From Carya illinoinensis (lineage: Eukaryota > Streptophyta > Magnoliopsida > Fagales > Juglandaceae), in contig NC_056752.1 in the NCBI RefSeq assembly GCF_018687715.1, forward strand, positions 8,632,001 through 8,696,000: 64,000 nt of DNA. Direction: 5' to 3'. The notes under the pieces are model-generated. The model was not told the origin of the DNA. It saw nothing but the letters and a program-made list of their open reading frames with translations, and made no database searches. Both the position numbers and the translations under genes were made by a program. Positions within the stretch are counted from its first letter, which is position 1; each line of letters starts with the position of its first letter. Below, in pieces: positions 1-12,623 of the stretch.

Positions 1-249
1 TGTTTGTAGACTTGATATATTTTCGCCAACTAAATGGATGAGTCTCTGATCAAGATGGCAATTTGATTGTGTACTATTTCATTTCACTGCCTCCATATAA
101 AGTCAAGCACTATCACTGCAAAGAGTTGAAAATGATGTTTCTCTGATGCATTTAGTCCTAGTGTTGCAGGGTTGTTTATAAGATGAATCCATTCTAAAAT
201 TGAATTTAGCTACAATCAATCAAGTTTTAAAGGCCATCAGCTTTATTTC

Positions 250-1745
250 CATAGTATATGAGCAAATGGGCATTCAACAAATAGGTGGAGTTTTGTTTCT
301 TCCTCCTCATTGCATAGGGGGCACATTTCAGTTTGAAAGTTTGGGATAACCATTTTCAGCCAATTCCTTATTGGGAGCATATTCCTTATTATTTTCTAGA
401 GTAGTAGTTTGTAACGGTCATGAATTTTCAAACTACAAATTTTTTTAAACTTGATAGTGGGGAAGTTTGGCAGCGGTGTGGAATTTGGATTTTTTGCCGC
501 TAAGTGACAAGTAGTTTTCACTATGAATTTTCCAGAGTGATTAGGGGTCAAGATTATTGAATTGTCTTTGACTGCACAAAGGGAGTGGGATTTTTTGAAT
601 TTCTTTGATTCTATGTGGCACAAATAGAGTTTGCATTTCTCCATATTCCAAGAGTGCGAATTTTTATCGATAATATCAAAGACTTTTATATGAGGGTGAA
701 CCTTGTTCATTTGAAGAAGGGGTTTTTGTTTGAAATTTTCCAATGTAGGTATCCAAGGTTCTAACCATACATTATTTGATAAGTCATTGAATATTTAATA
801 GCACTTGCCTTTTGAAATTAGTTCCTTTGTCTTTAGGAGTTCCTTCCATATCCATGAGTCTGACACTTTTGTTAGAACATTCCAAAAGTCTTCAAATCTA
901 AGGTATTTGTTTTAGAAGATATCATGTCATAGTCCCATATTTGCTTTGCTCATTTCCCATCCTGTTTTTGGAAGAGACAAGTTCATGTCCTCTATTAACC
1001 TTAGTCCAAGTCCTCCTGCATTTTTTGGTTGACAAATGGATTTTCATGACTTCAAAGTAAGCTTGTGAGTCTGATTATTGGGGAAGCTCCACAATAAGTT
1101 TTTTAAACTTTTATTCAGAGACCTGTATACTGATTTTGGTAACATAAATGACAGCATTTGATATGACGAGATTGAGCTTGCCATTATGCTGATTAGCATT
1201 GTGCTTCTTGTTTGTCAAAGTAATTTCGACTTCCAACCTTCTAACTTGTTATTGATTTTCTCTATTAAGTCTTTGAAACTTTCTTTTTTGGCTCGATTGA
1301 AAGAGGTTGGAAGTCCTAGATATTTCGTTTTGAATGAGGATGACTTGTATGTCAGTATATGAGTGATCGCAGCTCTGATTGAATAATTGGTATTTCTCGT
1401 GAAGAAAATGGATGATTTATTGAGGTTGAATTTTTGCCTTGACGAATCCTGATATTTTTGTAGATTTTTAGATATTACTTTAGCACCCCTTTCGTTAGCC
1501 TTTCCAAAAATGATTAGATAGCTTGCTAATTGCATATGGGTGATTGAGGGGCTATCTCTATTGAGCCAAATACCATCAAAATTACCTTGAGCCTTTGATG
1601 GAGCTATTAATCTTGATAATACCTATGTGCTTAGTATGAAGAGAAAAGGCGAGATGAGATCACTTTGTTTGAGCCCCCTTTGAGCCTTGAAAAATCCTAT
1701 TGGGAATCCATTGATGAGGATAGAAAAGAATGTTTTCTAAAAGTT
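250..1745 (-). mobile_element. LINE (non-LTR retrotransposon) ORF2 fragment, dead
   Basis: Minus-strand translation in changing frames gives the C-terminal half of a plant L1-type ORF2. At about 1745-1660 there is a reverse transcriptase segment (INGFPIGFF, then RGLKQSD and SPFLFIL). At 1535-1215 comes the RT palm/thumb part with LQKYQ, KSSIFF, KYLGLPTSF and LEGWKSKLL. At 1110-940 is the connection segment with SICQPK and GGLGLR. At 743-396 a piece contains NHSGKFIVKTTCHL, and at about 350-260 is the RT zinc-binding domain with CPLCNEEEETKLHLF. The segment where the catalytic FADD should be reads MQLASYL, so the active site is lost. Frameshifts and stops break it throughout, and the N-terminal endonuclease is absent. 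It is an old truncated copy with no host function visible. Confidence 0.85.
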
Positions 1746-1849
1746 TCACTCTAATATTTTGATAACATGTTTTGATTCTGCATTCAGAAAGCAAAAATTT
1801 TGATTCTACATTCTGAAAATAAATTTTTATTTTGCATTTTGAACTCTGT

Positions 1850-4800
1850 AAATGCTCATATTTACATACAAGTATGTGTTCTCTGCTTATTGAGTTGTTA
1901 ATAATTCATCCCTTATTTCCATAATATTTTTTAGATAATTTGAATATTTCAGCTAAAGATCAAGATTATGGAGCATGAGTTAGAGAATCTAAACATAGTG
2001 GATTAAGCATTAAATGTTTCTATGAGTATTGATGAATTTTATCAAGTAATTTTGTCGTGTTATGATGACTTGGTATTTTGGGAGATTGATTATAGTGAGG
2101 TAATTGGTTTGAAATAATAATTTTTCTTTGGCATTGAGAATTTGGAGTCTCTAAATATATTGTTGATTTGTGAGTTTAAGTGACAACCAGTAACTCTCAG
2201 ATCTCTACAAGACTGGATCGTTACATTTACTACTCTGAGGAATAAGAGTTTAAGGATGTACATTCTTCCATACGGTGGAACTCTATATCAATCCACAATA
2301 TCTATCCCTATGAAAATAACCTAGTAGATGAGGTAACATATTTACTAAAAACATGAGAATTTTGAAAAAAGGAAAATGGTGGTGAAGTCTTTGAGTTTGA
2401 AAATTATGAAACAACTTTTGAGAGAATTAACTATGTTGATTTTCTTGGAGTTGAAGATTTATTTTTTTTCTTTCAAATTCTCCTATGCAAAATATTATTT
2501 TTGGATTTGAGATGTAGAAATAATACGTAATTTTAGAGTATAAGGGGTTCAATATTATTTTATTTCAAGTCAATTAAATCAATTTTAGTTTTTCCATCAT
2601 CATCGAATTTTCTCCAATCAGGTGAAAATGGTGCACATCCAAATTGATATGGGTATCAGTTATTTTCCTCCAAATCATTTCAAAATAATATCAGTTATTT
2701 TTTTACAAATTATATATTTATGCTCATTTTTGCATTCTTAGTAAATATTTGGTTTTAAGTTTAGAAGTGATTCTGATTTTGATTCTAACCAAATGTTTGG
2801 TAAGATTCTTATTAATATATTTATTTATTTCTCATACAATAATTGAGATTTTTCTAAAATCTCCATAATTTTGAATTTTGCAGCTATTTAAGTCTGGTTT
2901 GTGGGCTTCATAAAAGAATTTCGAATTTTACTATTAATTAATATTATTCAAAGTTTTCTTCATATTTTGGACAAATATTTTGTCTTCTCTGTGTTGATCA
3001 TGTGTTGAAACTAGCTGTCAGAATTAATATCTATTATGTCCGGCATCAATATTTCGCTTGTTGGGCTTATTTATTGACTAGAAGTGTTAATATACTACAA
3101 GACAAATTGTCTATTGCAGTGGCTTTAATTTTGTAGCATGATTTTTACATCAAAGCAGAAGAATCCCTGATTTTTGCATTTGCAGTGAAAAATATGACAT
3201 TTGCATAGATTTTGATCGCTGGTATGGGTAAAATCACATTACAACGCCCAAATAATCGTCGTTATTACTTCTAGGTGCCAAAATTTTATGAAATGTTTTG
3301 TTTTTCTCCGTGATTTCTTTTCTTCTCCACTTCTCTCTATTCTTTCCTTCTCCAAACTCGCACGAGTGTCTGTGCCCAATTCTTTCCTCTCTCTGTAATT
3401 TCCTTCGATCACCACCCTTAGTTCCTCCGCCCCATTTTCCTCCTGCGGAAGTTACTTCTCATAATATTTGATTCCTCCGGCCCCATAGTCTGCACACGGC
3501 TACCCATTGACCAAGCAACCCATCAGACTCCATCTTCAAATCCTCAACGTCCACCCTTTCCAGTGACCTCTCCTTTTCTCCCTTCCCTCTACTCTGAACG
3601 CCCCTTCTATTTTTTTCTTTCCATTTTCTCTTTACCAGTAAAATCACACTTTATATTTTGGAGATCAATATCATGATACAAGGATTAAACATCTTCTTCC
3701 TCTATCACAAGGAATAAGAACTAGTTCATTATACAAGGATTAGATTTTTATCTTGTATTCTAGTTGTTCAAGTGAGGTTGACAACTACTGTTTATGACGA
3801 GAACATCGATGATGATGATAATGTGTACCGGTAGAGTTGTTGGTATTTTGACAACATATTCACCATGCTTATAAGTAAAGGTCTCCTAATTATCAAGTGC
3901 TAGCTAGAAGAACAAGACAAGACAAGAAAAAAATCCAACTGGGTTTGAAAATTGATTACACCTAATCATCTAGCTAGCTTTATTTGGAATCCAAATTCAG
4001 ATTCTTTTCTTTGAAACCTATATTTCTAATTAGTGTGAATGATTTTTGTTGTCTCTCCTTTGTTGTGTTCCATCCAAATAACAGAAAATACTAAGACATC
4101 AAAAAAAAAAAAAAACACTTTAAGGAAGAATTTGTACTGAAACAATTATAACCCAGCTATCCCATTTAATCAGTATGATAGTACTTTAGGAAGAATGTAT
4201 AGTTGTCTCTTTTTCTCAACTAGAGTTTGGATCCTTGATTCAAGTTAATCAGTATGATCATTTGGAGTTCCCTGGAGTGGTTCCTCGCTCCTTTATCGGT
4301 AATCTTCACTTCTTCTATGGTTAGGGTTAGTGCTTATTCATTCCTTTAGGGTCAGCATACTGTAGTTTGAAATTATTTTTTCTAACTATATGAAATAGTC
4401 GAATGAAGATTAAATTATTTCTTCTAGTAGGTCAAGTGTTCTAAGAGCATTAAATTAACTCCTTGCAAAATATTATCATTCTCATAGGAGCCTTGCTTGT
4501 ATCAATTTTGGCATCTCCACTTATATTGCCAAGTAAATTGTTGCACTTGCCAAAGATTTATGATTAGTTTTCGGTGAGTTATTCGAATACTTGGGCAAAA
4601 TCATATAAGTTTATTTATCTTAGATTGGAGTGAAAGTTGTTTATGTGGAGGTACTACAGCATTGGTAACAATGAAATCCATGGAGGTCTTTTTCTTTTTA
4701 ATTTTAATTTCAGCACTTCCTTTACGCTTCTTTTTATGCTTGTGATTGAAAAAGGGTCTATTGTAGTTACAAGTGGTTTTGACTCTTCATATAAATCTTT

Positions 4801-5030
4801 TATAAAGAATTTCTCTGTTATAAACTGAATATATTGGTCCAATACAGAAGGTTTTACAAAAAATCTCTTCTACTATTTTATAGCAAATAGTAGAAGGCTT
4901 ATTAGTTTTGAAGTGCACATATAGATCTAGAATAGGTGATACAATTTTTTGTTATGAAGCATCAAATAGCCTGCACATATGATGTCTCATACATGAAGGC
5001 AGTATATAATATCTTTCATTAATAATGGCT

Positions 5031-5032
<2 letters not shown>
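1850..5032. other. AT-rich intergenic DNA, no gene recognised
   Basis: I find no convincing coding region, RNA gene or complete repeat here. Short open frames around 3459-3647 and 4637-4842 have no recognisable motifs and low-complexity composition. There is an A-run near 4100-4115. Confidence 0.5.

Positions 5033-5083
<51 letters not shown>
5033..5083. repeat. (CA)n(TA)n microsatellite at the viral insertion edge
   Basis: About 21 CA units run directly into a short TA run, and the viral sequence starts at 5084. The opposite edge of the insertion (12972 onward) also opens into TA-rich DNA. The insertion therefore lies in a dinucleotide tract. Confidence 0.9.
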
Positions 5084-5084
<1 letters not shown>

Positions 5085-5195
5085 GATACCAAGAAAAGAG
5101 CGGAAGTAAAGAGGATAAGAAGAATCAAGAAAAGAGCAAGAAGATAAGCACAAAGATAAATGGCAAGAATTAAACGTGAGCAAGAATATGTTGCG
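5084..5195 (-). repeat. Terminal direct repeat of the viral insertion, left copy
   Basis: This copy of 112 bp matches 12859-12971 with a few differences, including a one-base indel. It begins with TGATACCAAG on the plus strand, so it keeps only the first 8 bases of the primer-binding site before the TA tract begins. Confidence 0.9.
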
Positions 5196-5220
5196 GCTCA
5201 GCCGACCTATGCATGTATGC

Positions 5221-5345
5221 AGTACTGAAATATAAATATGATTGCAGAATATAAATATGATTGCAGGAAATAAATATGAATATGATTGCAGAAAATAAAT
5301 ATGAATATGATTGCAGAAAATAAATAATGAAAAATATGAAAAAAA
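5221..5345. repeat. Short tandem repeats in the viral 3' region
   Basis: Four or so imperfect copies of a roughly 20-25 bp unit built on AATATGATTGCAG followed by AAATAAATATG lie just inside the left terminal repeat, downstream of viral ORF2. Similar A/T-rich tandem units are common in viral intergenic regions. No function can be read from them. Confidence 0.7.
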
Positions 5346-5723
5346 AAAATAAGCAAATACTGAATATAAACAAGTTTATTAAAATAAACAAGTTTTAACA
5401 AAATTACAGAAGAATATCTGGAGAGGTTAGGGATGAAGAAGAAGAGAAGGAAGGTGAGGGAGAAGAGAGGCTCTGGGTGTAGTACCTAGAGTCGAGGGAG
5501 AAGCTCTAAAAATAAGTTGTGCCTAATGCTGACGCCAGGCATTCCTTTTACAGAGCAAGGAAGCACTGTATACAATCATTAAAGTAGAGATATAGTGAAA
5601 GTAAAAGTAAATGGTACTGTACACAATCATGAGTAGAGGTACAGTAAATATATCACCCGTGATTGAACAGTGTATTCAATCCCGTGAATCAAGGCAGCTG
5701 GCTGTCAGCTGAATAATGATGGA

Positions 5724-6995
5724 TCAGTCATCAGATAGTCTTGGAGTGTCTTTTGAATCATGTCCAAATGTGTTACTGTAGGAGGCTTCAGAGGAGGCTT
5801 CTGATTCTGGGTCAGAACTGTCTTCCTTCAGCGATTGTTGGAGTAGGTGAATTAAATCCTTCTTTGTTAGTCCCGTAGAAATATTCTTTTTCTTGGACTT
5901 GGAGGATTGAACAGACTTCTGAGAAGAGGAAATAGTTGCTTTCTTCTTTGAAGTCGTCGAATTGGTCGGTGCCTGGATTAATGGATATTCAAGCGCTGAT
6001 CGGTCAATAGCAGGGAAATCGTCAGAGTTTTTCAGATTAAGGGTAGTCTGACAAACTCTTTAGAAATAGTATTGATCATGTTTGCCATGTGAGGGAATCT
6101 GTCCCACCATTTAACAAAGGCAAACCTGTGTAGAATATCACCATTTTTCTCGTAGGACCATTTTAGGATCCATGGAGGTTTGAATCTTTTACTGAAATGA
6201 ATGCAGTATGGAAATTTAGTCTCATATGTATCCAACTTTGGAGAGATTGCTTGAATAACGGATTTGTAGGCCCGTTGGAGTTCTTCTGGGAAAATGTCCG
6301 GAATGAGTCTAAATTGGTGCCACCATTTATTGAACCATAGTGGAATTTTTCCTCTGAAATTCTTATCAAAGTTAAAAAACCACATTCTCTGGTGTCTAGA
6401 AAAGCGTGAACCTGAACCAGGCATCAATGTAGTCATAATAATTGTAAGCAATTTCTGAATCACGGAGTTTTTTGGAAGTAGAGGGGTGTGTACCCCAATC
6501 TTCTTCAGTGATGAATCTGAGAATATAAGCACTATGATAAATCAGTTTGGAATCATCTGTTTTATCATAAATAGGTTTAATGGTTAAGGAATCAGTGTGG
6601 ATCAGGATACTGGAATAAAACTGGAGATTTTTGGATGGATTCTCTGGGATCCAACGGAAATTGGGGGGAAAATAGCAGGTAGCTATTTTGTAGGGATCTG
6701 TGTCTATGGATCGATTGGGTTCAATGTAGAATAGGTCCCAAGAATACATTTTTTTGATGTATTGGGTTTTTGAAGCAGGGAGGAATAATTGAGTAGGCCT
6801 TGCTGTTGCTGAAACAATAAGTTTGACATATGGATCATATGGAGCTGAAACAGTTGAAGCAAAAGAAGCAGGTTTTGATATACTACCCAAGGTAGTAAAT
6901 CGGTTGGCAATTTCCACAGGAGGTGCCGATTTGGTTGAAACGGGTGGTGGTGGGACGGGGACAATTTGTTTTCCTTTATCTCATTTTTTGCTCAT
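5724..6995 (-). pseudogene. Viral ORF2 (florendovirus-type, function unknown), broken
   Basis: The start ATG at 6995-6993 overlaps the ORF1 stop (ATGA). The fifth codon is already a stop, TGA at 6983-6981. The frame then runs through a proline-rich stretch and a piece with VEIANRFTT, YIKKMYSWDLFY and FPPNFRWIPENP. A frame change near 6420 leads into a second piece with RMWFFNFDKNF, IPLWFNKWWHQF and PPWILKW. A second frame change near 6050 leads to a lysine/serine-rich and acidic tail ending at TGA 5726-5724. The tryptophan-rich WFFNF and PLWF..WW motifs are, as I recall, typical of the second ORF of endogenous florendoviruses, whose role is unknown. About 420 codons fits that family. Confidence 0.75.
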
Positions 6996-7510
6996 GGTTG
7001 CTGCAAGAATTCACGAGTAAGGAAATCAGGAATAGAATTATCAGAACCTTTAATATACTCAATATCAAAGTCAAAAACACTTAAAATAGCTTGTCATCTG
7101 GCGAAAATATGTTTAGATGCAATGTTTTGAACATCTTGTTCAAATACATATTTAGCACTCATGCAATCAATGCGTAACAGAAATTTTTTGTTTAATAAAT
7201 CACTTTGGAATTTTGATATGCATAATACTATAGCAAGTATTTCTTTCTTAATAGTGCTATAATTATGCTGTGCAGGGTTCCAGACTCCAGAATGGAAATG
7301 AACAATTTGCTCAGAAGAGTCTGGTGAAACTTTTTGTTTCAGAATGCCGCCATAACCTATGTTTAAGGCATCTGTTTCCACAATTTTGAAGGAATCAGGA
7401 GTAGGAATACCAAGGCATGGAAGAGTTTTGACATATGCCTTGATCTGCTTAATAAGATTGGTATGGATATCTGTCCAAACAGGAGGATTAGTATGTAGAC
7501 GATCAAACAA
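6992..7510 (-). pseudogene. Viral ORF1 C-terminus: RNase H domain
   Basis: The segment contains ETDALNIGYGGIL, then the conserved glutamate region (YSTIKKEILAIV), and LLRIDCMSAKY, all typical of the ribonuclease H that follows RT in caulimovirids. A stop at 7094-7096 interrupts it. In the same frame the sequence continues with a tail of the kind IEYIKGSDNSIPDFLTREF and ends at TGA 6994-6992, overlapping the ORF2 ATG. RNase H would remove the RNA template during minus-strand DNA synthesis. A stop at 7520-7522 separates it from the RT segment in the same frame. Confidence 0.85.
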
Positions 7511-7519
7511 TGGTTTACA

Positions 7520-8662
7520 CTATTTTCTTATGTTTTGATAGAATTCAGCAATATAATTGAGGGAACCAAGGAATCTTTGTAATTGATTTTTATCAGTGAT
7601 GACATCAGGAAATTTGTCAGCAAATTCTATAGCCCGATTGATGGGTCTAATTTTGCTTTCTGAAATATCATAACCAAGGAAACGAATCTTGGTCTGGAAC
7701 AAATTGATTTTCTTTGCAGAAACAACAAGACCATTTATTCTGAAGATATCAAGAAACGTTTGCAAATGTTTCCAGTGTTCATCAATAGATTTGGAGAATA
7801 TGAGAACATCATCAATGTAAACAATGGTAAAATGGGTGAAGGCATTGAAAATGTCATTTATGATATTTTGAAATTCACTAGGGGCATTTTTGAGGCCAAA
7901 GGGCATCACGTTCCACTCATAGTGACCAAGGGGAGTAGTGAATGCAGTTTTGTATCTATCTGACTCACAGATCTGGATTTGCTAAAATCCTGACTTAAGG
8001 TCGAATTTGAAAAAGACTACTGCATCACTTAATCTCTGTATTAAGTCATTTTTGTTGGGGATGGGATACCTGATCCACTCTAAGACTTTTTTCAAAGGTT
8101 TGTAATTAATCACTAGACGAGGAGTACCTCTTTCTATTTCTGCATTTTTTTGGACATAGAAAGCAGCACAAGACCGTGGAAACTTACTAGGTCTAATAAT
8201 GTTTTTAGCAAGCAAATCTTTGATTTCTTGTTTACAGAATTCTAAAATTTTACTATTCATCTGAATAGGGCGAGCTTTAGTGGGAATGTTTTTCTCAGAG
8301 AAATTATTAACATAAGGAAGGGAAACAACATGTTTTTTCCTATGCCAAAAAGCATTACGGAGATCGGAACAAACATCAGAGATTAATCTTTGATTAAAAT
8401 CAGCAATTTTTGATTGGAGCAAAGGATTAGACAAATGTTCAGAGATCTTTTTGTATTTGATTTCCTGTTGAAGAGAATTCAAATGCTGAGTTTTTGCCAA
8501 AAGCAAGGATTTCAAGCTTTTGTCAGTGTCAATTTCGAATTTTGTAGCGAAAGTAAATTTCACTTTCTGTCCAAAAGGATCAGTAGTGATACCATCTTTG
8601 TCAGAAATAAAAGGATATAAAGCAGAGATAAAAGAGATTCCTAATATGACTTTATCAGACAT
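7520..8662 (-). pseudogene. Viral ORF1: reverse transcriptase domain
   Basis: The frame continues from the protease segment after a stop at 8666-8668 and is cut again by a stop at 7982-7984. Upstream pieces carry PTKARPIQMN and ARNIIR-like linker sequence, then TPRLVINYKPLKKVL and FFKFDLKSGF. After the stop come MPFGLKNAPSEFQ and the catalytic box IVYIDDVLIFS with both aspartates kept, followed by KIRFLGYDIS. This is a complete Caulimoviridae RT in sequence content, broken only by stops. It converts pregenomic RNA to DNA in an active virus. Confidence 0.88.
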
Positions 8663-10505
8663 ATTTCAGACTAAAACAAAAGAGATTTTGAAGCAAACAT
8701 TATCTTGGCAAACATGAGCATTGCTTAACTCATAATTGATCTTCATCTTAGATCCATTTGCCGCATATAGCTTTTCAGTAAATTTTTCATAATATCTACT
8801 GGGAACTAATCCTTCTTGGATACAATTCATATCCAATCCGGAATCAATCATAGCAATAATAGAGAATTTGAAATCATGAGCAATGATAATGTTAACACGT
8901 GAAAACCATTTGGGGGGAATGGAATGGCGAATTAAAGCAATCTGATTTTCTGAAGATTTCTCTTCAGTTTTCTCATAACTAGAAGGCTGCTCATCATCAG
9001 AAGGGATGTTATGATCAAACTGTTTATCAATTTTAACACATAAAAGCTCTTGCTGTAAAGCAGAGTTTGAATCTTTGAGTTTATTAACATCAGTCTTGAG
9101 TTCAATAATCTCTTTTTTGATTAGATTTACTTCATTTTGTAAATCTTGGGTGGAAACTTCTTTAGGTTTTTTCTTCTGAAACCTTTCTAAAGTTTCTTGA
9201 AAATTGATCCTTTGTTTAGGAGGCTCTGACTCAGGATGAGTCAGTGTCTTCTTGAGTTTAAGAAGGTATTCTTGTTTAAGGTCTAGATCCTGAATTTGTG
9301 AAATCATAGTTAATAAAAGATTTTCTTGTTCTTCACCTTTGGATAAAACATTAATTGTTTTTCCTGTAGGTTTGCAACAAGAGTCAGTGCAGTTACAACC
9401 AAGCTTAATAATGGGAGAATCAGAAGATTCAGTTTCTGAGTGATATTCTGAATCACTAGAACAGAATTCACTCATGTCAGAGGAAGAAGCTTTCATTTCC
9501 ATGAGTTGGAATAATTCTTCTTGATCAATGACACTAATATTCAACGCATTAAGCTTATTTTTGAATTTGTTAGGTTTCTGGGTACATTTATCAGCAAAAT
9601 GTCCCTTCTTCCCACAATTAAAACATTTTCCTTTTGAAACATTTTGGAAATTCTTCTTTTTAGGAAAGGATTTCTTGTTAGGTGATTTTTTATAAAAATC
9701 ATCACGGGGTTTTCTCCTGTAACCACCACGAGGTTTGGAAAACTGTTTAAACTGCTTGGGCTTTCGTCTAGAAGGAGCAATAGGAGGAAGGCCATACTGT
9801 TCACAAAATGTTCCCATTTCGTACTTGGCTTTCTTACTATTTTTCAACTGTTGACGAAGCATACGTTGATCATTGCACATACTAATACCCAGCTTCTTAA
9901 TTACGCTGAAAATATTACCATAAGTGAAATTATCATAATTAAGAAACCCTGAGGTATCAGTGAGTTCATCCTTGACTTTGAGAGCAAAAAGATGAGGTAA
10001 AACATCGATGAATTTTTCCTTCCAGTAAGGCTTCTGACTGTCGTCCCGAAGCATTACTCTGGAGGTAAAAACATCTTGATACCATCTGTAATCAGACATT
10101 TGACGGCATCGCAGATTATTTAAATAATCAGAAACACAATTTGTAATATTAAAAGGAGTACCAATAAAGTGCTTAATAATAGTATAGATTAAGGTATTAA
10201 CACCATCGAAAGGAGTAGAGTTAATAGAGGGATCAAAAACAGGAAGTCCATCGTCATCTTTTTTTACGGCATGTTGGATTGCTTCTCTGGTCTCCGGAAA
10301 AAGGTGTTTATCCCACCAATTATAGATCATTCCAGTAAAACCAGTGGTTAAGATAACAACAATATCAGGTTCTCTAATATTATTATTAATGTAAGCATTT
10401 GTAACTAAAGACATTTTACTCATGGTATTTAGTATTTCTTGTTCAGACATACCATCAATATTCCATTCGTAAGTTTTATCAGCTGAATAAGAGGATTGAG
10501 ATTGA
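8663..10505 (-). pseudogene. Viral ORF1: coat protein, CCHC zinc finger and aspartic protease
   Basis: A 594-codon open stretch (10450-8666) plus some upstream codons in the same frame. The N-terminal part has the capsid-like segment with GFTGMIYNWWDKHL, NTLIYTIIKHFIG and CRQMSDYRWYQDVF. A basic region is followed by the zinc knuckle CFNCGKKGHFADKC near 9620. Next is an acidic and coiled-coil region rich in E, K and L. The protease follows near 8850 with AMIDSGLDMNCIQEG, a DSG active-site triad in which the usual next Ala is Leu. The frame ends at a stop, 8666-8668. A one-base frame change near 10505 separates it from the upstream part of ORF1. Confidence 0.88.
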
Positions 10506-11320
10506 AAGATTTTTCTTCGAATTGTAAATCAGGGGGTGTAGGTTTTGAATACCAGTTTCTTGTAAAACTCATTGGATTGGGTTTGGATTCAAGACCAGCA
10601 AGTTTGAAATCATCTTGGTGAAAATTCTTTTCGAGTAAATCAATGTTTCGAACAGTTGAGAAGTCACTTTCAGATGAGTCTGCATCAGTAGTTTGAACAA
10701 AACCATCTTCTTCCTCTTTGTTAGTTAAAGCACTAGTTGAAGGTTTTTCAGGTTTACTAGAGGAAGGTTTTTCAATCTTGATATTTTTTAGCATTTGATT
10801 AATTTGATCAAGAGTTTTGGTTTGTTTTGTTATGGGATCAAAGATTGGCCTTTTTTCTGGTAAAATAATCAAAGGTTTGTTAGTAGACTGGGAACCAGGT
10901 GTTGAAGATTGGATAGAAATTGGATTTTCTATCTTTTCTTCTATCTTATCCAGTTGTTGTCTTATGGTTTGGAGACAAGTATTAGAAAAATTATTCTATT
11001 GGATAATTTTCTTTGTTTCAAACAAAACTGTGTTAATTTCTTGATTATTGGACTCAGTATTGGGTGCTTTAAAAGGTGAAGCGGTTAAATCAACACCTAA
11101 ATGAGAAATAACAATTGCCTCTGAAGGAGGATGACTGGACTTAACAGTAGTCCTTCCTTCTTCCTTGACAAAATCAGTTTTTAAAACATTCAAACTATTT
11201 TTTGAAACATAATAATTTTCAAGGAAATCAAAGAAAAGAATATGTTTTTGTTCGGTGTTCATCTTTTCTTTCCATTTGCGTTTAACACGTGATTTTTCAA
11301 GATTAGAAAAAGTCGCATGA
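10506..11320 (-). pseudogene. Viral ORF1: linker between movement and coat regions
   Basis: This stretch in a third frame (11320 to about 10505) joins the movement and coat protein regions. Its upstream end includes a basic segment and EQKHILFFDFLENYYV. Its downstream end is serine-, glutamate- and proline-rich with no recognisable fold. A stop at 10996-10998 interrupts it. It is conserved only in position and composition, as expected of a polyprotein linker. Confidence 0.7.
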
Positions 11321-12623
11321 TAAGTTTTTCTCTTATCACGATTTCTTTTGAATTGTAATCTTTGAACAGAGAAATTAAATCTATTTCAAAATAATTTCTG
11401 TTAATAACATTAAGCTGACTAGGTAAAGGAGCAATGGAAGTAACCATATCTGAAGCTGTAGGAGACAAAGTTGAAGTATCTTCATCATCCTTGTTAGCTT
11501 CTTCCTTTGTGGATTTGCCTTTAGATGTTTCAACATCTTTGGCTGAATAAAAGGCAGAGGTAATTTGAGAGGATGTAGAAAGCCCTTTCATTTTTAAATC
11601 AGAATTATTTAAAACAGGTTGAGCAGCTTTTGCAGAATCCTTAAGAAAGATATTGAGATTTTGATCTCTTCTTTCACAGTCTTCTGCTGCAGGATTAAAG
11701 GAAGATCTAGATCCAGCAAAGGAGTTTCTTCTGAAACTTGTAGCCGGAGTTGGATCAAAGCTAATTTTGACAGTACCATCTAAATATTGTTGAATATAAT
11801 CAAGATCAGGTTTGGCAGTTAAGATGGGAGCAGGTGGAACTTCTTGGTTTAGGATCCATTCATTAGGAAGAGAAATATCTTTCCAATGAATCATTATTGG
11901 AACCTTTACGTTGGCATCAGGGGTAGAAGTTTGGATTAAAACAGTTTTTCCTCCTGTAGATTTCAGAACAGTTTTGGGATTTAAAGTTAATTTTAAAACC
12001 CTGTAATAGATTCGGTAAATAACAGCAAGGGGTTTGCTTCTTTTGATCATATCATAACCAGAGGTAGCAATGTTTAAAGTTAAAGCTTTTAGAATATTTG
12101 GATCATTCAAAGCAAGTGGTAAATCAGGAAAGCAATCAAAGTAAACAGGACCATTGAACAAAGAAGATTGAATCATACCAAGAATGCTAGTTTCAAACTG
12201 ATTATGTCTAGCATCTCTTAAGCATAGAAGAATAAAAGCATTAATTCCCAATCTTGTTAATGGTTTAACAACGATCTGAACGGATCCAATATGAAGAAAC
12301 TTATAACCTTTTGACAAGAATTCCTGTATGGATTTCTTAGTAAAAAGATAATATTTTTCTTGAACATTGGAGACTTCACAAGTTTGTTCAACAGTTTTAA
12401 CTTTGAATTCTGAATTAAAACTGAGATTAGACTTAAACCAACTTGTTTGATAAATAGAACTGGGTTGAATACGTGGAATCGTCCATTGATTCCAGTTAAC
12501 AGAAGGATCAGTTTCTTCAACTGAGAAATCTTCCTCATTAATGATATCAGGGGGTTCAATCCTAGAACTGGAACTAATAGTTGAATTAGATCTATACATT
12601 TTACTTACTTTGTTTTTAAACAA
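11259..12623 (-). pseudogene. Viral ORF1 N-terminus: movement protein region
   Basis: A 454-codon open frame starts ORF1. The first ATG of the open frame is at 12623-12621 and another follows at 12599. The domain includes FLHIGSVQIVVKPLTRLGIN, LCLRDARHNQFE, NGPVYFDCFPDLPL and IYRIYYRV, the 30K-superfamily movement-protein core of petuvirus and florendovirus polyproteins. Such proteins carry virus through plasmodesmata. The reading frame shifts near 11320, so the last codons of this frame (VLNANGKKR) are not original sequence. Downstream of the core lies a serine/threonine-rich linker. Confidence 0.85.

Noticed and set aside
3459..3647. 62-codon basic minus-strand frame
   Set aside because: Low complexity (Lys, Arg, Glu) from a CT-rich tract. 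No motif.
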